Below, piece after piece: positions 9,055 through 17,757 of a DNA stretch of 64,000 nt. Source of the DNA: an uncultured Bacteroidales bacterium (GTDB lineage: Bacteria; Bacteroidota; Bacteroidia; Bacteroidales; UBA932); contig CAKUXR010000001.1 of assembly GCA_934700615.1 (NCBI GenBank), forward strand, positions 62,001-126,000, written 5' to 3'. The notes beneath the pieces are model-generated. The model ran no database searches. It was not told where the DNA came from and worked only from the letters and a program-made list of their open reading frames with translations. How positions within the stretch are numbered: position 1 is the stretch's first letter; every line of letters begins with the position of its first letter. A program made the position numbers and the translations under genes.

Positions 9055-10110
9055 TTAATGTCTCACTACGTTATTGGATTTGTTGTTTACAGTCTTTGGA
9101 TTGCCGTAGTAATCTATATGTGAGTTTCCTGATGTTTCCGTCTCGAGTTTTTCAGTGACAGTAACGGTGGCTCCGGCCACTCCGGAAAGTTTCAGTGAGG
9201 CATCTTTCACTGTGAAATTCTTGGCATTCAAGGTAGAAGTTCCGAATGCGGAGACAAACACTTCGTTTCCATTTCCATGGAGAGACAGAGAGGAAGCTCC
9301 CTGCATCTCGGCTGAGATTTTTCCGATTTTTCCGGTGAATTTGACAGCCGAAGCTCCTGAAAGATTTGCTATGAGCTCACTGGCATTGACTTCGAGGGAA
9401 CTGAGTTTGCCGGCACCGCTCGCCGTGGCATCGACATGTCCGGAATTGATATTGTCGATCTTTATCGAGGTCGCTCCTGACATTGACAGCTGGACCTTGT
9501 CTGAATTTATGGATGAGACTCCGGCAATTTCAGCAACACCGCTGCAGGTGAGATAGCAGGTCCCTGATTTCAAAGTCAGGTTGTCCATGTGCGTAGAGCC
9601 GCTCAGTGTGATATTTGCCCTGTTCCAGGTCCCGGAAAGGCCGTCCATTTTAGCGACCCCAGACAGGGTGACTGACAGATTATCACCGGAGAACGCACCG
9701 CCGGACACGCTCATCTGGCTGGTTCCGCTAAGCGTAACGCTCGGAAACTCAGGAGTATATATCGTCACTGTAGCACAAGGGTCTTCGACTTTGCTGTGGT
9801 ATGGATACTTCTTTATAGCCGTCACCAATTCCACAGTGTTTCCTACACGTCTGACTTCGAACAGGTCGATGTCATCCCTGTTCCAAACTTCCATGACGAC
9901 TTTATAATGATCCGACTTCACCAGTGAGATTTTATAACTGGAAGTGACGTAAGTGCCCCTGCCCGAAAGAGACTGGCCTCTGGACACAGTGCGGACTGCA
10001 TTGAACGACTTGAAATCGTATTCCTTTCTCATTGCGGGGTTCACACCTGCATTGACATTAATCACAGATATCACGCAAAGCAATATCAGTACAAACAGAT
10101 TCTTTTTCAT
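9055..10110 (-). CDS. GIN-domain (DUF2807) secreted protein
   Basis: A 351-residue exported protein with a signal peptide (MKKNLFVLILLCVISVINVNAG) and then a long right-handed beta-helix-like repeat: many short strands with Ser-Gly-X-Ala/Ser turns (VTLSGTSQMSVSGG, ITLSGSTHMDNL, ANLSGASAVKF). This is the DUF2807 or GIN fold, also called putative auto-transporter adhesin head domain, common in Bacteroidota envelopes. It follows the sigma factor and anti-sigma candidate in the same direction with 12 bases between, so it is a likely member of that regulon. Molecular role unknown. Confidence 0.85.
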   Translation of the reverse strand: MKKNLFVLILLCVISVINVNAGVNPAMRKEYDFKSFNAVRTVSRGQSLSGRGTYVTSSYKISLVKSDHYKVVMEVWNRDDIDLFEVRRVGNTVELVTAIKKYPYHSKVEDPCATVTIYTPEFPSVTLSGTSQMSVSGGAFSGDNLSVTLSGVAKMDGLSGTWNRANITLSGSTHMDNLTLKSGTCYLTCSGVAEIAGVSSINSDKVQLSMSGATSIKIDNINSGHVDATASGAGKLSSLEVNASELIANLSGASAVKFTGKIGKISAEMQGASSLSLHGNGNEVFVSAFGTSTLNAKNFTVKDASLKLSGVAGATVTVTEKLETETSGNSHIDYYGNPKTVNNKSNNVVRH

Positions 10111-10122
10111 ATCATTGAGAAT

Positions 10123-10644
10123 TTAAATTCCATTATCTTCAGTAGTTGTCGACCCGACGCAGTATGCCCTGCAGCATTCGCCGTACAGAGTCCTGATTTC
10201 GTCAAGGCTGCTGTCACAATATTTTCGGGCAACTTCCAGTTTCTCAGCATCTTCCAAGCCGTCCAGCCCGTCAGTCATGCCATCTGAGGAGTCCAGCAGT
10301 TCCTCAATGACGGACGACAAATCCATTTCCCTGCACAGCTCGGACGACATTTCCATCTCACGTACTTCCGACAGCAGCGGCGCCACTCCTTCCCTATAGC
10401 TGGTCATATACAATTCCACAGGATTGACCGGAACTTCCGGCCCGCGCAGAATGACGAAAACCGCCAATGCCGCAGCCATCCCGATAAAGGTCAATGCAAG
10501 TGTACGGGCATGGAAGCGTTTTCTCGCCTGCTCCTTATGGAGCCTCACGAGGAAATCCTGCTCCGTGACGGACGGATTGTCTCCGGCCTCATCCGCAAGG
10601 CATCTATAGTTATCGAAATATTTTTCTATATCATTCATAATCAT
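10123..10644 (-). CDS. Single-pass membrane protein, anti-sigma factor candidate
   Basis: A 173-residue protein whose ATG overlaps the stop of the upstream ECF sigma factor gene (ATGA overlap at 10641-10644). It has an N-terminal cytoplasmic segment of about 45 residues, one membrane helix (about 48-66, LALTFIGMAAALAVFVIL) and an acidic periplasmic region. I see no zinc-binding HxxxCxxC motif. The overlap and layout are typical of a cognate membrane anti-sigma factor that holds the sigma factor at the membrane. A second in-frame ATG at 10638 is also possible. Family assignment is by context only. Confidence 0.7.
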   Translation of the reverse strand: MIMNDIEKYFDNYRCLADEAGDNPSVTEQDFLVRLHKEQARKRFHARTLALTFIGMAAALAVFVILRGPEVPVNPVELYMTSYREGVAPLLSEVREMEMSSELCREMDLSSVIEELLDSSDGMTDGLDGLEDAEKLEVARKYCDSSLDEIRTLYGECCRAYCVGSTTTEDNGI

Positions 10645-11150
10645 TGACTTAACTTTTCCCTCAATTTTTCCGCGAGTTTCCTGCGTCCCCTCATGTATTG
10701 GCTCCGGACACTGGACTCGCTGATTCCCATCATTGACGCAATCTCTTTATAATCAATGTCTTCTATGAGCTTCAATGTCAGTATCGTCCGGTAGCCGTCC
10801 GGCATTGATTTCAGCATGTCCATCACCATCGGGAACAACTGCCCGTCCAGGCCTGACCAGATATCTTCATTGTCATTGACAAGGACCGGTTCCGATGAAT
10901 TTACGGCATCGTCGATGTTCACGAAGCGTTTTTCCCGGCGAAGGTAGTCGATGGACTTGTTTATGCACATCCGCCGCAGCCATGCCCACACATCATCAGG
11001 CCTGTTGCCTCCGGTAAGGAATCGGATCAATGTCTCCTGCATGATTTCTTCGGCTTCGTATGATGACAATGTTATACGCAAGGCCGTGTTGTACAGCCTT
11101 TTACCGTATTGACGGAACAGTTCCGACGCTATTTTGTCATCGATTTTCAT
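10641..11150 (-). CDS. ECF-type RNA polymerase sigma factor
   Basis: A 169-residue sigma-70 family protein with region 2 at about residues 8-75 (YNTALRITLSSYEAEEIMQETLIRFL, WAWLRRMCINKSIDYLRREK) and region 4 at about 105-160 (GYRTILTLKLIEDIDYKEIASMMGISESSVRSQ helix-turn-helix). No region 3 is present, as usual for the extracytoplasmic-function group. It leads a three-gene minus-strand run with the anti-sigma candidate and the GIN protein. No TAnnTTTG element is seen upstream, which would fit an autoregulated ECF promoter. Confidence 0.93.
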   Translation of the reverse strand: MKIDDKIASELFRQYGKRLYNTALRITLSSYEAEEIMQETLIRFLTGGNRPDDVWAWLRRMCINKSIDYLRREKRFVNIDDAVNSSEPVLVNDNEDIWSGLDGQLFPMVMDMLKSMPDGYRTILTLKLIEDIDYKEIASMMGISESSVRSQYMRGRRKLAEKLREKLSQ

Positions 11151-11216
11151 ATCGTCAGTTTCCTGATGGTCTATACTTTAGACGGACATTGATTGATTTT
11201 GTTGCATAAGTTTTCC

Positions 11217-11224
11217 TAAATTTG
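11217..11224 (+). promoter_or_regulatory. Candidate -7 promoter element for the Nudix gene
   Basis: TAAATTTG matches TAnnTTTG and lies 33 bases before the Nudix ATG. A TTTTG occurs about 15 bases upstream, slightly closer than the usual -33 spacing. Confidence 0.5.
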
Positions 11225-11256
11225 TGAATAATTATTGACATTAAAAATCTGATATC

Positions 11257-11820
11257 ATGAAAGACGCTATAAATGAGGACGGAAAATGGAAGATCATAAA
11301 GAGTGAATATCTTTTCAGACGTCCGTGGCTGACGGTAAGGCGTGACTGCGTGGAACTGCCCGACGGAAGGCAGAATCCGGAGTTCTATGTGATGGAGTAT
11401 CCTGACTGGGTGAATGTAATCGCATTGACGGAAGACGGGAAGTTCGTTATGGAGAGGCAGTACCGTCATGGTCTCGGCAAGACCTGCTTCGAGATTCCGG
11501 CAGGTGTGATAGAGAAGGGCGAGACTCCGCTTGAGGCTGCGAAGAGGGAGCTGATGGAGGAGACCGGCTACGGGGACGGAGAATGGAGCAAGATTATGAC
11601 TGTGTCGGGCAATTCGAGTACGACCAACAATCTGTCGCACTGTTTCGTGGCCAAGGGCGTGAAAAAGATTGGCAGCCAGCATCTTGACAGCACAGAGGAC
11701 CTTCAGATTGTGCTCATGGACGAGGCTGAGGTGAAGGATCTTATGGTCAATGACCAGATCAGGCAGTCCCTGATGGCGGCGCCGCTGTGGAAGTTCTTCG
11801 CGGAAAACAAGATGATTTAG
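11257..11820 (+). CDS. Nudix hydrolase, ADP-ribose pyrophosphatase-like
   Basis: Hydrolyses a nucleoside-diphosphate-linked compound, probably ADP-ribose or a related sugar nucleotide. The full Nudix box is at residues 83-105 (Gly83, Glu89, Arg97-Glu98, Glu101-Glu102, Gly104), preceded by the ADP-ribose-type segment FEIPAGVIEKGE. The N-terminal WKIIKSEYLFRRPWLTVRRD strand is also typical of the ADPRase subgroup. Length of 187 residues is normal. It stands alone between a divergent sigma operon and the convergent isocitrate dehydrogenase. Exact substrate not determined. Confidence 0.88.
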   Translation: MKDAINEDGKWKIIKSEYLFRRPWLTVRRDCVELPDGRQNPEFYVMEYPDWVNVIALTEDGKFVMERQYRHGLGKTCFEIPAGVIEKGETPLEAAKRELMEETGYGDGEWSKIMTVSGNSSTTNNLSHCFVAKGVKKIGSQHLDSTEDLQIVLMDEAEVKDLMVNDQIRQSLMAAPLWKFFAENKMI

Positions 11821-11833
11821 GCGCGGCCGCCGG

Positions 11834-11880
11834 CATTGACATTATCATTGACATTATCATTGACATTATCATTGACATTG
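11834..11880. repeat. 12-bp tandem repeat of the CATTGAC motif
   Basis: The unit CATTGACATTAT starts at 11834, 11846 and 11858, with a last partial unit at 11870. It is perfect in the three full copies and lies 13 bases after the Nudix stop. The unit contains the heptamer that is over-represented across the window. Confidence 0.95.
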
Positions 11881-11889
11881 AACAGAAAA

Positions 11890-11915
11890 GTCCCCCGTTC
11901 CGCAGGAGCGAGGGA
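11890..11915. terminator. Stem-loop between Nudix and icd genes
   Basis: GTCCC pairs with GGGAC, with further TCC/GGA pairing around a GCA loop. It lies between convergent genes and could end transcripts from both sides. Confidence 0.6.
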
Positions 11916-11942
11916 CATATTGTTTCAAATTATGATATCCGG

Positions 11943-13151
11943 TTATGCGAGACGTTTCTCGAGACGCTCACGGATAGCAGCCATGAAGTCAGCTGAGTTC
12001 TTCACCTGAGGTGTAACGCCTTCCATGAGGTTGGCGAGGTCCTTGGTTACGATACCTTCATTGAGAGTATCCAGGCAAGCTGCCTCAAGCTGGTCAGCAT
12101 AGTTGATGAGTTCCGGGAGGTTATCCAGCTCACCTCTCTTACGGAACGCTCCGCTCCATGCGAAGATTGTTGCCATAGGGTTGGTAGATGTCTCTTCTCC
12201 CTTGAGGTACTTGTAATAGTGGCGTGTCACTGTACCGTGAGCTGCCTCATACTCGTATTTTCCGTCAGGGCTGACGAGAACTGAGGTCATCATGGCGAGT
12301 GAACCGAATGCGGTAGAAACCATGTCGCTCATAACGTCTCCGTCGTAGTTCTTGCAAGCCCAGATGAATCCGCCTTCGCTACGCATTACACGTGCAACAG
12401 CGTCGTCGATCAATGTGTAGAAGTACTCGATACCTGCTTTCTCGAAAGCCTCAGCGTACTCTTTGAACACATCCTCGAAGATAGCCTTGAACTGTCCGTC
12501 ATACTTCTTGGAAATGGTATCCTTTGTAGCGAACCAGATGCTCTGTTTGATGTCGAGTGCATACTTGAAGCAAGCGTGTGCGAATGAGCGGATAGACTTG
12601 TCAGTGTTATGCATACCCTGGATAACGCCAGGACCTGCAAAGTTGTGGATAATCTGCTCTTCTACCTTTCCGCTTTCACCTTCGAAGACGAGCTTGGCTA
12701 CTCCTGGTTCCTCAGCGCGGATCTCAACGCCCTTGTAAACGTCACCGTAAGCATGACGGGCGATGGTGATAGGCTTCTTCCAGAACTTCACAGCCGGAGA
12801 GATCGAAGGAATGGTAATAGGTGCACGGAATACGGTACCGTCCAGCATTGAACGGATTGTTCCGTTAGGGCTCTTCCACATCTGATGAAGATTGTACTCA
12901 GACATACGCTGTGTGTTAGGAGTAATGGTAGCGCACTTTACGGCAACACCATACTTCTTGGTAGCATTGGCAGAGTCGATTGTCACCTGGTCAGCTGTTT
13001 CGTCACGATGAACGAGGCCGAGGTCATAATATTCTGACTTCAAATCTACGAAAGGAAGGATAAGTTCATCCTTGATCATCTTCCACAGGATCCTTGTCAT
13101 TTCGTCACCATCCATCTCAACGAGAGGAGTAACCATCTGAATTTTTTTCAT
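11943..13151 (-). CDS. icd: Isocitrate dehydrogenase, NADP-dependent, eukaryote-like dimeric type
   Basis: Oxidatively decarboxylates isocitrate to 2-oxoglutarate, giving NADPH. The 402-residue protein has the type II (homodimeric, eukaryote-like) start VEMDGDEMTRILWKMIKDEL, the substrate segment SPNGTIRSMLDGTVFR and the metal-binding DDAVARVMRSEGGFIWACKNYDGD. It is the last gene of the citrate run, 45 bases after aconitase. In this group the enzyme often serves glutamate synthesis rather than a full oxidative cycle; that role here is an inference. Codon use looks like that of a highly expressed gene. Confidence 0.95.
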   Translation of the reverse strand: MKKIQMVTPLVEMDGDEMTRILWKMIKDELILPFVDLKSEYYDLGLVHRDETADQVTIDSANATKKYGVAVKCATITPNTQRMSEYNLHQMWKSPNGTIRSMLDGTVFRAPITIPSISPAVKFWKKPITIARHAYGDVYKGVEIRAEEPGVAKLVFEGESGKVEEQIIHNFAGPGVIQGMHNTDKSIRSFAHACFKYALDIKQSIWFATKDTISKKYDGQFKAIFEDVFKEYAEAFEKAGIEYFYTLIDDAVARVMRSEGGFIWACKNYDGDVMSDMVSTAFGSLAMMTSVLVSPDGKYEYEAAHGTVTRHYYKYLKGEETSTNPMATIFAWSGAFRKRGELDNLPELINYADQLEAACLDTLNEGIVTKDLANLMEGVTPQVKNSADFMAAIRERLEKRLA

Positions 13152-13196
13152 AAAAATATACTAATTTAAGTGTTATTACAATAAGCTGTTTTCGGT

Positions 13197-15443
13197 TTAT
13201 TTCTTATTCTGGGCTGCGTAGAAGTTCATGAGGCAACCGTCTGCGAGAATTTCACGCTCGTCAGCCGTAAGGTTCTGGAAATAGAGGTGGATATCCTTGA
13301 CGCCGTCAGCGCAGATGACCTTGGCATCGATTTCCTCCTTGCCTGAAAGGATGGCCTCACGGATACCCGGAATGTAAACGAAGTCACCGGCATTGTACTC
13401 GAAAGGTGTTTCCTTTGCGATTGTGAACGGAACGATACCCCAGTTGATACAGTTGCTGCGGTAACGCTTGGTAGCATACTCGTAGCAGATGTTCGCGTCA
13501 CCTCCGAGAACCTTCTGGCAAGAAGCAGCCTGCTCACGTGCAGAACCGTCACCCGGCTTGTTGGCGAATACGCATGAACCGAATGAGGTGTTCTCAGCAT
13601 TGGCTCCTACCTTTGCGAGAGCGTCGAGGACGTGCTGAGGAGTCTTTCCTGCACGACGGTCGAGGTCTTCTGACTGGATGCGCTTGCTCAAACCTACGTA
13701 CTCAGGAACGCGACGTGAAAGTGCGAACTCAGAGAGCTTGAGAGGGTTTGAACGGTAGCTTGAAGTCTCACCTGAAGGGATGAGCTCGTCAGTCGTGGTA
13801 ACAGGGTCGTGGATAACCGCAGCGAGTTCGACAAGCATGTTCTCCTCCATCTGATACATCTTAGGCCAATCCTTGATGTTCGGTCCGTAGCGGAGCTCGA
13901 CTGTAGGGTCTGCCTTTCCGAATCCGTTGTAGATACGGCTCTTGTAGATGCGGTCGTCGAACGAGTATGACTTGTGTGTATCCTCGTACTCCACGTCAGT
14001 CGCAGCCGTGATGATACCGCCGTTGGCAGCTGTAGCCGCGATAGAACGTGCATCCATAAGGCATACGAGTGAAATCTGTCCCTGGCCAGGCTTTGAGCCC
14101 TCTCGGTTAGGGAAGTTACGTGTCGTATGACGGATTGAGAGACCGTTGTTTGCAGGAACGTCACCGGCTCCGAAGCAAGGTCCGCAGAATGCCGGTTTGA
14201 TTACTACACCGGCCTCGAGCAACTCTTCAGCGATATGGTTGCGTGTTGTTGCGAGGTAAACAGGTGTTGACTGAGGGTAAGCGGACATTGTAAAGTAGTC
14301 GTTTCCGATAGTCTTGCCCTTCATGATGGAAGCAGCCTCACTGAGGTTGTCATATGTACCGCCTGAGCAGCCTGCGATGATGGCCTGATCAGCATAAGCC
14401 TTTCCGTTCTTCACCTTGCTCTCAAGGTCGATGGAAATCTTGTCGCCGAAGCGGTTCTTTGCATCTTCCTCGACCTTCTTCAGGATTCCCTCAGGGTCAG
14501 CCTGAAGCTCATGGATTGTGTAAGCGTTTGAAGGATGGAAAGGAAGGGCTATCATTGACTCCTGCTTTGAAAGGTCAATGCGGATCATTGAATCGTAGTA
14601 TGCGACTTCACCCGGCTGAAGCTCTTTGTAAGCCTCCGGGCGCTCGTGCATCTTATAGTATTCCTCGACTTTCTCGTCAGTAATCCAGATGGAGCTGAGG
14701 CAGGTGGTCTCAGTTGTCATCACGTCGATACCGTTACGGAAATCAGTAGGGAGTGACGCTACGCCAGGACCTGCGAACTCGAGCACTTTGTTCTTCACGA
14801 AACCGTTCTCGAACACGGCCTTCACGAGAGAAATTGCCACGTCATGAGGACCGATACCCTTCTTAGGCTTGCCTTCGAGCCAGACGAGGACCACCTCCGG
14901 AGCATTGATGTCCCAAGTGTTGTTGAGAAGCTGTTTTACGAGCTCTCCACCACCTTCACCGACACCCATGCAGCCGAGTGAACCGTAACGAGTGTGGCTG
15001 TCAGAACCGAGAATCATGCGGCCGCAGCCTGCGAGTGCCTCGCGCACGTACTGGTGAATGACTGCCTGGTTTGCAGGAACATAGATTCCGCCATATTTCT
15101 TTGCAGCGGAAAGTCCGAAGATATGGTCATCCTCATTGATGGTACCGCCCACCGCACAAAGCGAGTTGTGGCAGTTGGTCATCGCGTAAGGGATAGGGAA
15201 CTTCTCAAGTCCGCTTGCACGGGCTGTCTGGATAATTCCGACATATGTAATGTCGTGCGAAGCCATAGCGTCGAATTTGACGCGCAACTTCTTGCCTTTG
15301 CTTCCGTCCTTGTCATGGGCACGGAGAATTCTGTAGGCGATAGTATTTTCGCGAGCCTCATCGGCAGTTGGCATACCTGTGGCATCATTGACGATAGTCT
15401 TGCCGTTTTTCAAGTAAACGCCATGTGGAATCAATTCAACCAT
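13197..15443 (-). CDS. Aconitate hydratase
   Basis: Interconverts citrate and isocitrate through a 4Fe-4S cluster. The 748-residue protein has the three cluster cysteines at Cys359 (AIIAGCSGG), Cys420 and Cys423 (AFCGPCFGAG), and the substrate segment SDSHTRYGSLGCMGVGEGG at about 147-165. The length and order fit the mitochondrial-like aconitase/hydratase group used by Bacteroidota. It lies 27 bases after citC/G and 45 bases before icd in one minus-strand run, so citrate can be either cleaved by citrate lyase or isomerised here. Confidence 0.93.
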   Translation of the reverse strand: MVELIPHGVYLKNGKTIVNDATGMPTADEARENTIAYRILRAHDKDGSKGKKLRVKFDAMASHDITYVGIIQTARASGLEKFPIPYAMTNCHNSLCAVGGTINEDDHIFGLSAAKKYGGIYVPANQAVIHQYVREALAGCGRMILGSDSHTRYGSLGCMGVGEGGGELVKQLLNNTWDINAPEVVLVWLEGKPKKGIGPHDVAISLVKAVFENGFVKNKVLEFAGPGVASLPTDFRNGIDVMTTETTCLSSIWITDEKVEEYYKMHERPEAYKELQPGEVAYYDSMIRIDLSKQESMIALPFHPSNAYTIHELQADPEGILKKVEEDAKNRFGDKISIDLESKVKNGKAYADQAIIAGCSGGTYDNLSEAASIMKGKTIGNDYFTMSAYPQSTPVYLATTRNHIAEELLEAGVVIKPAFCGPCFGAGDVPANNGLSIRHTTRNFPNREGSKPGQGQISLVCLMDARSIAATAANGGIITAATDVEYEDTHKSYSFDDRIYKSRIYNGFGKADPTVELRYGPNIKDWPKMYQMEENMLVELAAVIHDPVTTTDELIPSGETSSYRSNPLKLSEFALSRRVPEYVGLSKRIQSEDLDRRAGKTPQHVLDALAKVGANAENTSFGSCVFANKPGDGSAREQAASCQKVLGGDANICYEYATKRYRSNCINWGIVPFTIAKETPFEYNAGDFVYIPGIREAILSGKEEIDAKVICADGVKDIHLYFQNLTADEREILADGCLMNFYAAQNKK

Positions 15444-15470
15444 AAAATGATGATTTTTGTAGTATTAGTA

Positions 15471-17261
15471 TTAGTTGTTAATTATTATACTCTTTATAAA
15501 CATCGTCAAGGACAACATGTCGGCGCTTCCGCCGGGCGAGATGTTTTCCCTGATGAAATCCCTGTTCAATGATGACAGCCCTTCCGGACTGAAGTCCCCA
15601 AGCAGTCTCGCCGCCTCGGACTTGGTATGGGCCAGCCCCTCCGCACCCCTTCTGTGGAGAACATTGGTGTCATCAAGAATCGTCATAATATACAACAGTG
15701 TCTTGTGGCAGCGGTAGGGGTCGCCTTCCAATGACCTGTAGTAAGGTAACCAGGCGGTGAAGAGCTCCGAATAAGCCTCACGGGCATTCTCCAATGCTCC
15801 TCCGACCTTGAAATTTCTCTTTGCCTCGGCCCCGTGTGTGCTCCGGGCCGAAGGTATGCGGGATGCAGTGCGAGAAACGAGTTCCCTGAATGAATCCGCA
15901 TCCACAGTCCCTGTGCCGCAAGCCAGAAAAGAGGCTGCCGCAACTGACAGGCCAATGCAGAAAAGTGCTCCCTTGTGGGTATTCACCCCTCTAGTAGCCT
16001 TCAGCATGGCCGCTTCTGCTTCGATGCCTATCGACATTATTCCGGCAGCATTGACCTCAGCCGTGGACTCCACTGCGATTCTCGTCAGATAAGGTCTTAA
16101 TGCAGAGATACTTGCAGACATCAATGCATAGTCCATATCCTTGTGGGCACCATTGTCCTGCTTATCTACAAGACCAGGCTTGGGAGTGGTGTCCAGCTCC
16201 TGTCTCAACGACCTTTCGGCCAAATCCGCTATGAGGTAAGGCACTGTGGAAACCGGAACTAATTCCATCGCTGCCTTCAGGTCTCCCCTGTCAAGTGCAC
16301 TTCTGAGCGCTGTCGCACTTACCGGTCTGCCGTTCTGTTCGAGACGCGGAATCTCGACAAAACTGATCGGCTGTCCGGAAGGATTTTCTTTGGAGCCGTA
16401 TCCGCCTGCCGGAAGTATTTCCGACATCATTTCATTGTAGCATCGTGTCAGTTTGTCCTCAGGCTCACTGCCTGCGAAACGTACTGTGACTCCGAGCGGC
16501 CGGGCGATATGCTTTACGAACAAGTCCAGGTCCAATGCAATCTGGGTAGGCGTAGCGTCATCCAGCTGCTTCAGGAAGTATGTCGGGAAGGTCGCTGCCG
16601 AGATGGCGTAATCGCTTCCTTCACAGACAGTTACATTGGAAAGTCCGGCGCATCCGGCCTCTATCATTGACTTCCTCTCGGCATAAGGGAATCTAGAACG
16701 GTCCTCCTTTACGACGATTACATAGAGGTTGTCAACCTGAGAGGCTGCCTGCTCTATGAGATAACGGTGGCCCTTGGTGAACGGATTGGCATTCATCACG
16801 ATAGCCCCGTTTCTTCCAGGACGGGCGAGAGATTCCAGATACTTTCTGTACTCGGGAAGTCCTCCCCTGCCGTTCTCCATCAGAATCGCGTTCCTGGATG
16901 AAGCCAGAAGTTTGAACCCGAGACTTCTGAAGATATCCTCGTTTGCCGGCTTGGTAAATGCCTTGACCGATTCATGTCCCTCTTCATGTGCAATGGCTAT
17001 GAGACGTGACACCAGAATGTTCATAAGTCCCTCGCTGCGGGCCGCTTCCGATACCGCCACGCACTTGATGACATTGCCGTCGAGACCGCCTCCCGCAATA
17101 ATCTCGTCACCGTCCTCATCCCTGGAGGTGACCACATAGCGCTCCAACGCAGCAAGCCTCAATCCGTTCGACGAGAGGAATGCCTCCACCCGTTTGCGGA
17201 CCGAGTTCAATGATAGCGGAACCTCGCTTATGTAGTGACGGTTATCGCACATAGGCCTCAA
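15471..17261 (-). CDS. citCG: Fused citrate lyase ligase (CitC) and triphosphoribosyl-dephospho-CoA synthase (CitG)
   Basis: One 596-residue protein with two maturation activities for citrate lyase. Residues 1-125 resemble the GNAT-like N-terminal domain of CitC. Residues 150-330 hold the nucleotidyltransferase domain with NANPFTKGH at 157-165, which acetylates the lyase prosthetic group using ATP and acetate. From about 335 the sequence is CitG, with TPKPGLVD at 359-366 and GVNTHKGALF at 425-434, which makes the prosthetic-group precursor from dephospho-CoA and ATP. The gene overlaps citX by 20 bases. The two proteins are usually separate; the CitG part is near full length, so this looks like a real fusion and not a frame error. 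Confidence 0.88.
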   Translation of the reverse strand: MRPMCDNRHYISEVPLSLNSVRKRVEAFLSSNGLRLAALERYVVTSRDEDGDEIIAGGGLDGNVIKCVAVSEAARSEGLMNILVSRLIAIAHEEGHESVKAFTKPANEDIFRSLGFKLLASSRNAILMENGRGGLPEYRKYLESLARPGRNGAIVMNANPFTKGHRYLIEQAASQVDNLYVIVVKEDRSRFPYAERKSMIEAGCAGLSNVTVCEGSDYAISAATFPTYFLKQLDDATPTQIALDLDLFVKHIARPLGVTVRFAGSEPEDKLTRCYNEMMSEILPAGGYGSKENPSGQPISFVEIPRLEQNGRPVSATALRSALDRGDLKAAMELVPVSTVPYLIADLAERSLRQELDTTPKPGLVDKQDNGAHKDMDYALMSASISALRPYLTRIAVESTAEVNAAGIMSIGIEAEAAMLKATRGVNTHKGALFCIGLSVAAASFLACGTGTVDADSFRELVSRTASRIPSARSTHGAEAKRNFKVGGALENAREAYSELFTAWLPYYRSLEGDPYRCHKTLLYIMTILDDTNVLHRRGAEGLAHTKSEAARLLGDFSPEGLSSLNRDFIRENISPGGSADMLSLTMFIKSIIINN

Positions 17262-17745
17262 TCATTTCATCTATTTTTGCGGACAGTTCGTTCAAGGTAT
17301 GGGTGCGGTTACGCATGCAATAGCGGGCTTCATTGTCACATATGAGACACTTGCGCGGGCTCTGCCCGATCGATTCTCTGGACACGGGAACACCGTCAGC
17401 GTCAATGACATCCAGGTCGAAAAGGCGACCGAGAGGATGGGTATCCTCGATGCTGCATGTCTTCTGTTTCGCTTCCTCATTGGAAAGCGTCGTCTCCATG
17501 TAGGCCTCGTAGCCTGTCTGCCTGTCACGGAGCACAAGTTTCTGTATCGAGTCTCCGAAAGCTGAAACCATGGCAGTGACCGCAGCCTGGGCAACTACAA
17601 GGGATTGCAGATTACGCTTGACCTTGCCAGGCATTATGACGGTAAGGCAAACCAAGGTCTTTCCAGGGTAACTTTTCAAAAGTTCCTTCTGGAAAGACGC
17701 CCGTTCCTCACGACTTGCCAACAATTGATCAAGCGTAATCTCCAT
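17242..17745 (-). CDS. citX: Holo-citrate lyase synthase (prosthetic-group transferase)
   Basis: Transfers the phosphoribosyl-dephospho-CoA prosthetic group onto the CitD acyl carrier protein. The 167-residue protein has the family's GRLFDLDVIDADG segment near residue 107 and a C-terminal RKCLICDNEARYC followed by His. Length is normal for stand-alone CitX. It lies 12 bases after citF and its last 20 bases overlap the start of citC/G, so all maturation genes are linked to the structural genes. Confidence 0.9.
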   Translation of the reverse strand: MEITLDQLLASREERASFQKELLKSYPGKTLVCLTVIMPGKVKRNLQSLVVAQAAVTAMVSAFGDSIQKLVLRDRQTGYEAYMETTLSNEEAKQKTCSIEDTHPLGRLFDLDVIDADGVPVSRESIGQSPRKCLICDNEARYCMRNRTHTLNELSAKIDEMIEAYVR

Positions 17746-17757
17746 AGTATAAGAATA

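Noticed and set aside
11834..11880. CRISPR array
   Set aside because: The 12-bp units follow directly without spacers, and no cas gene is in the window.
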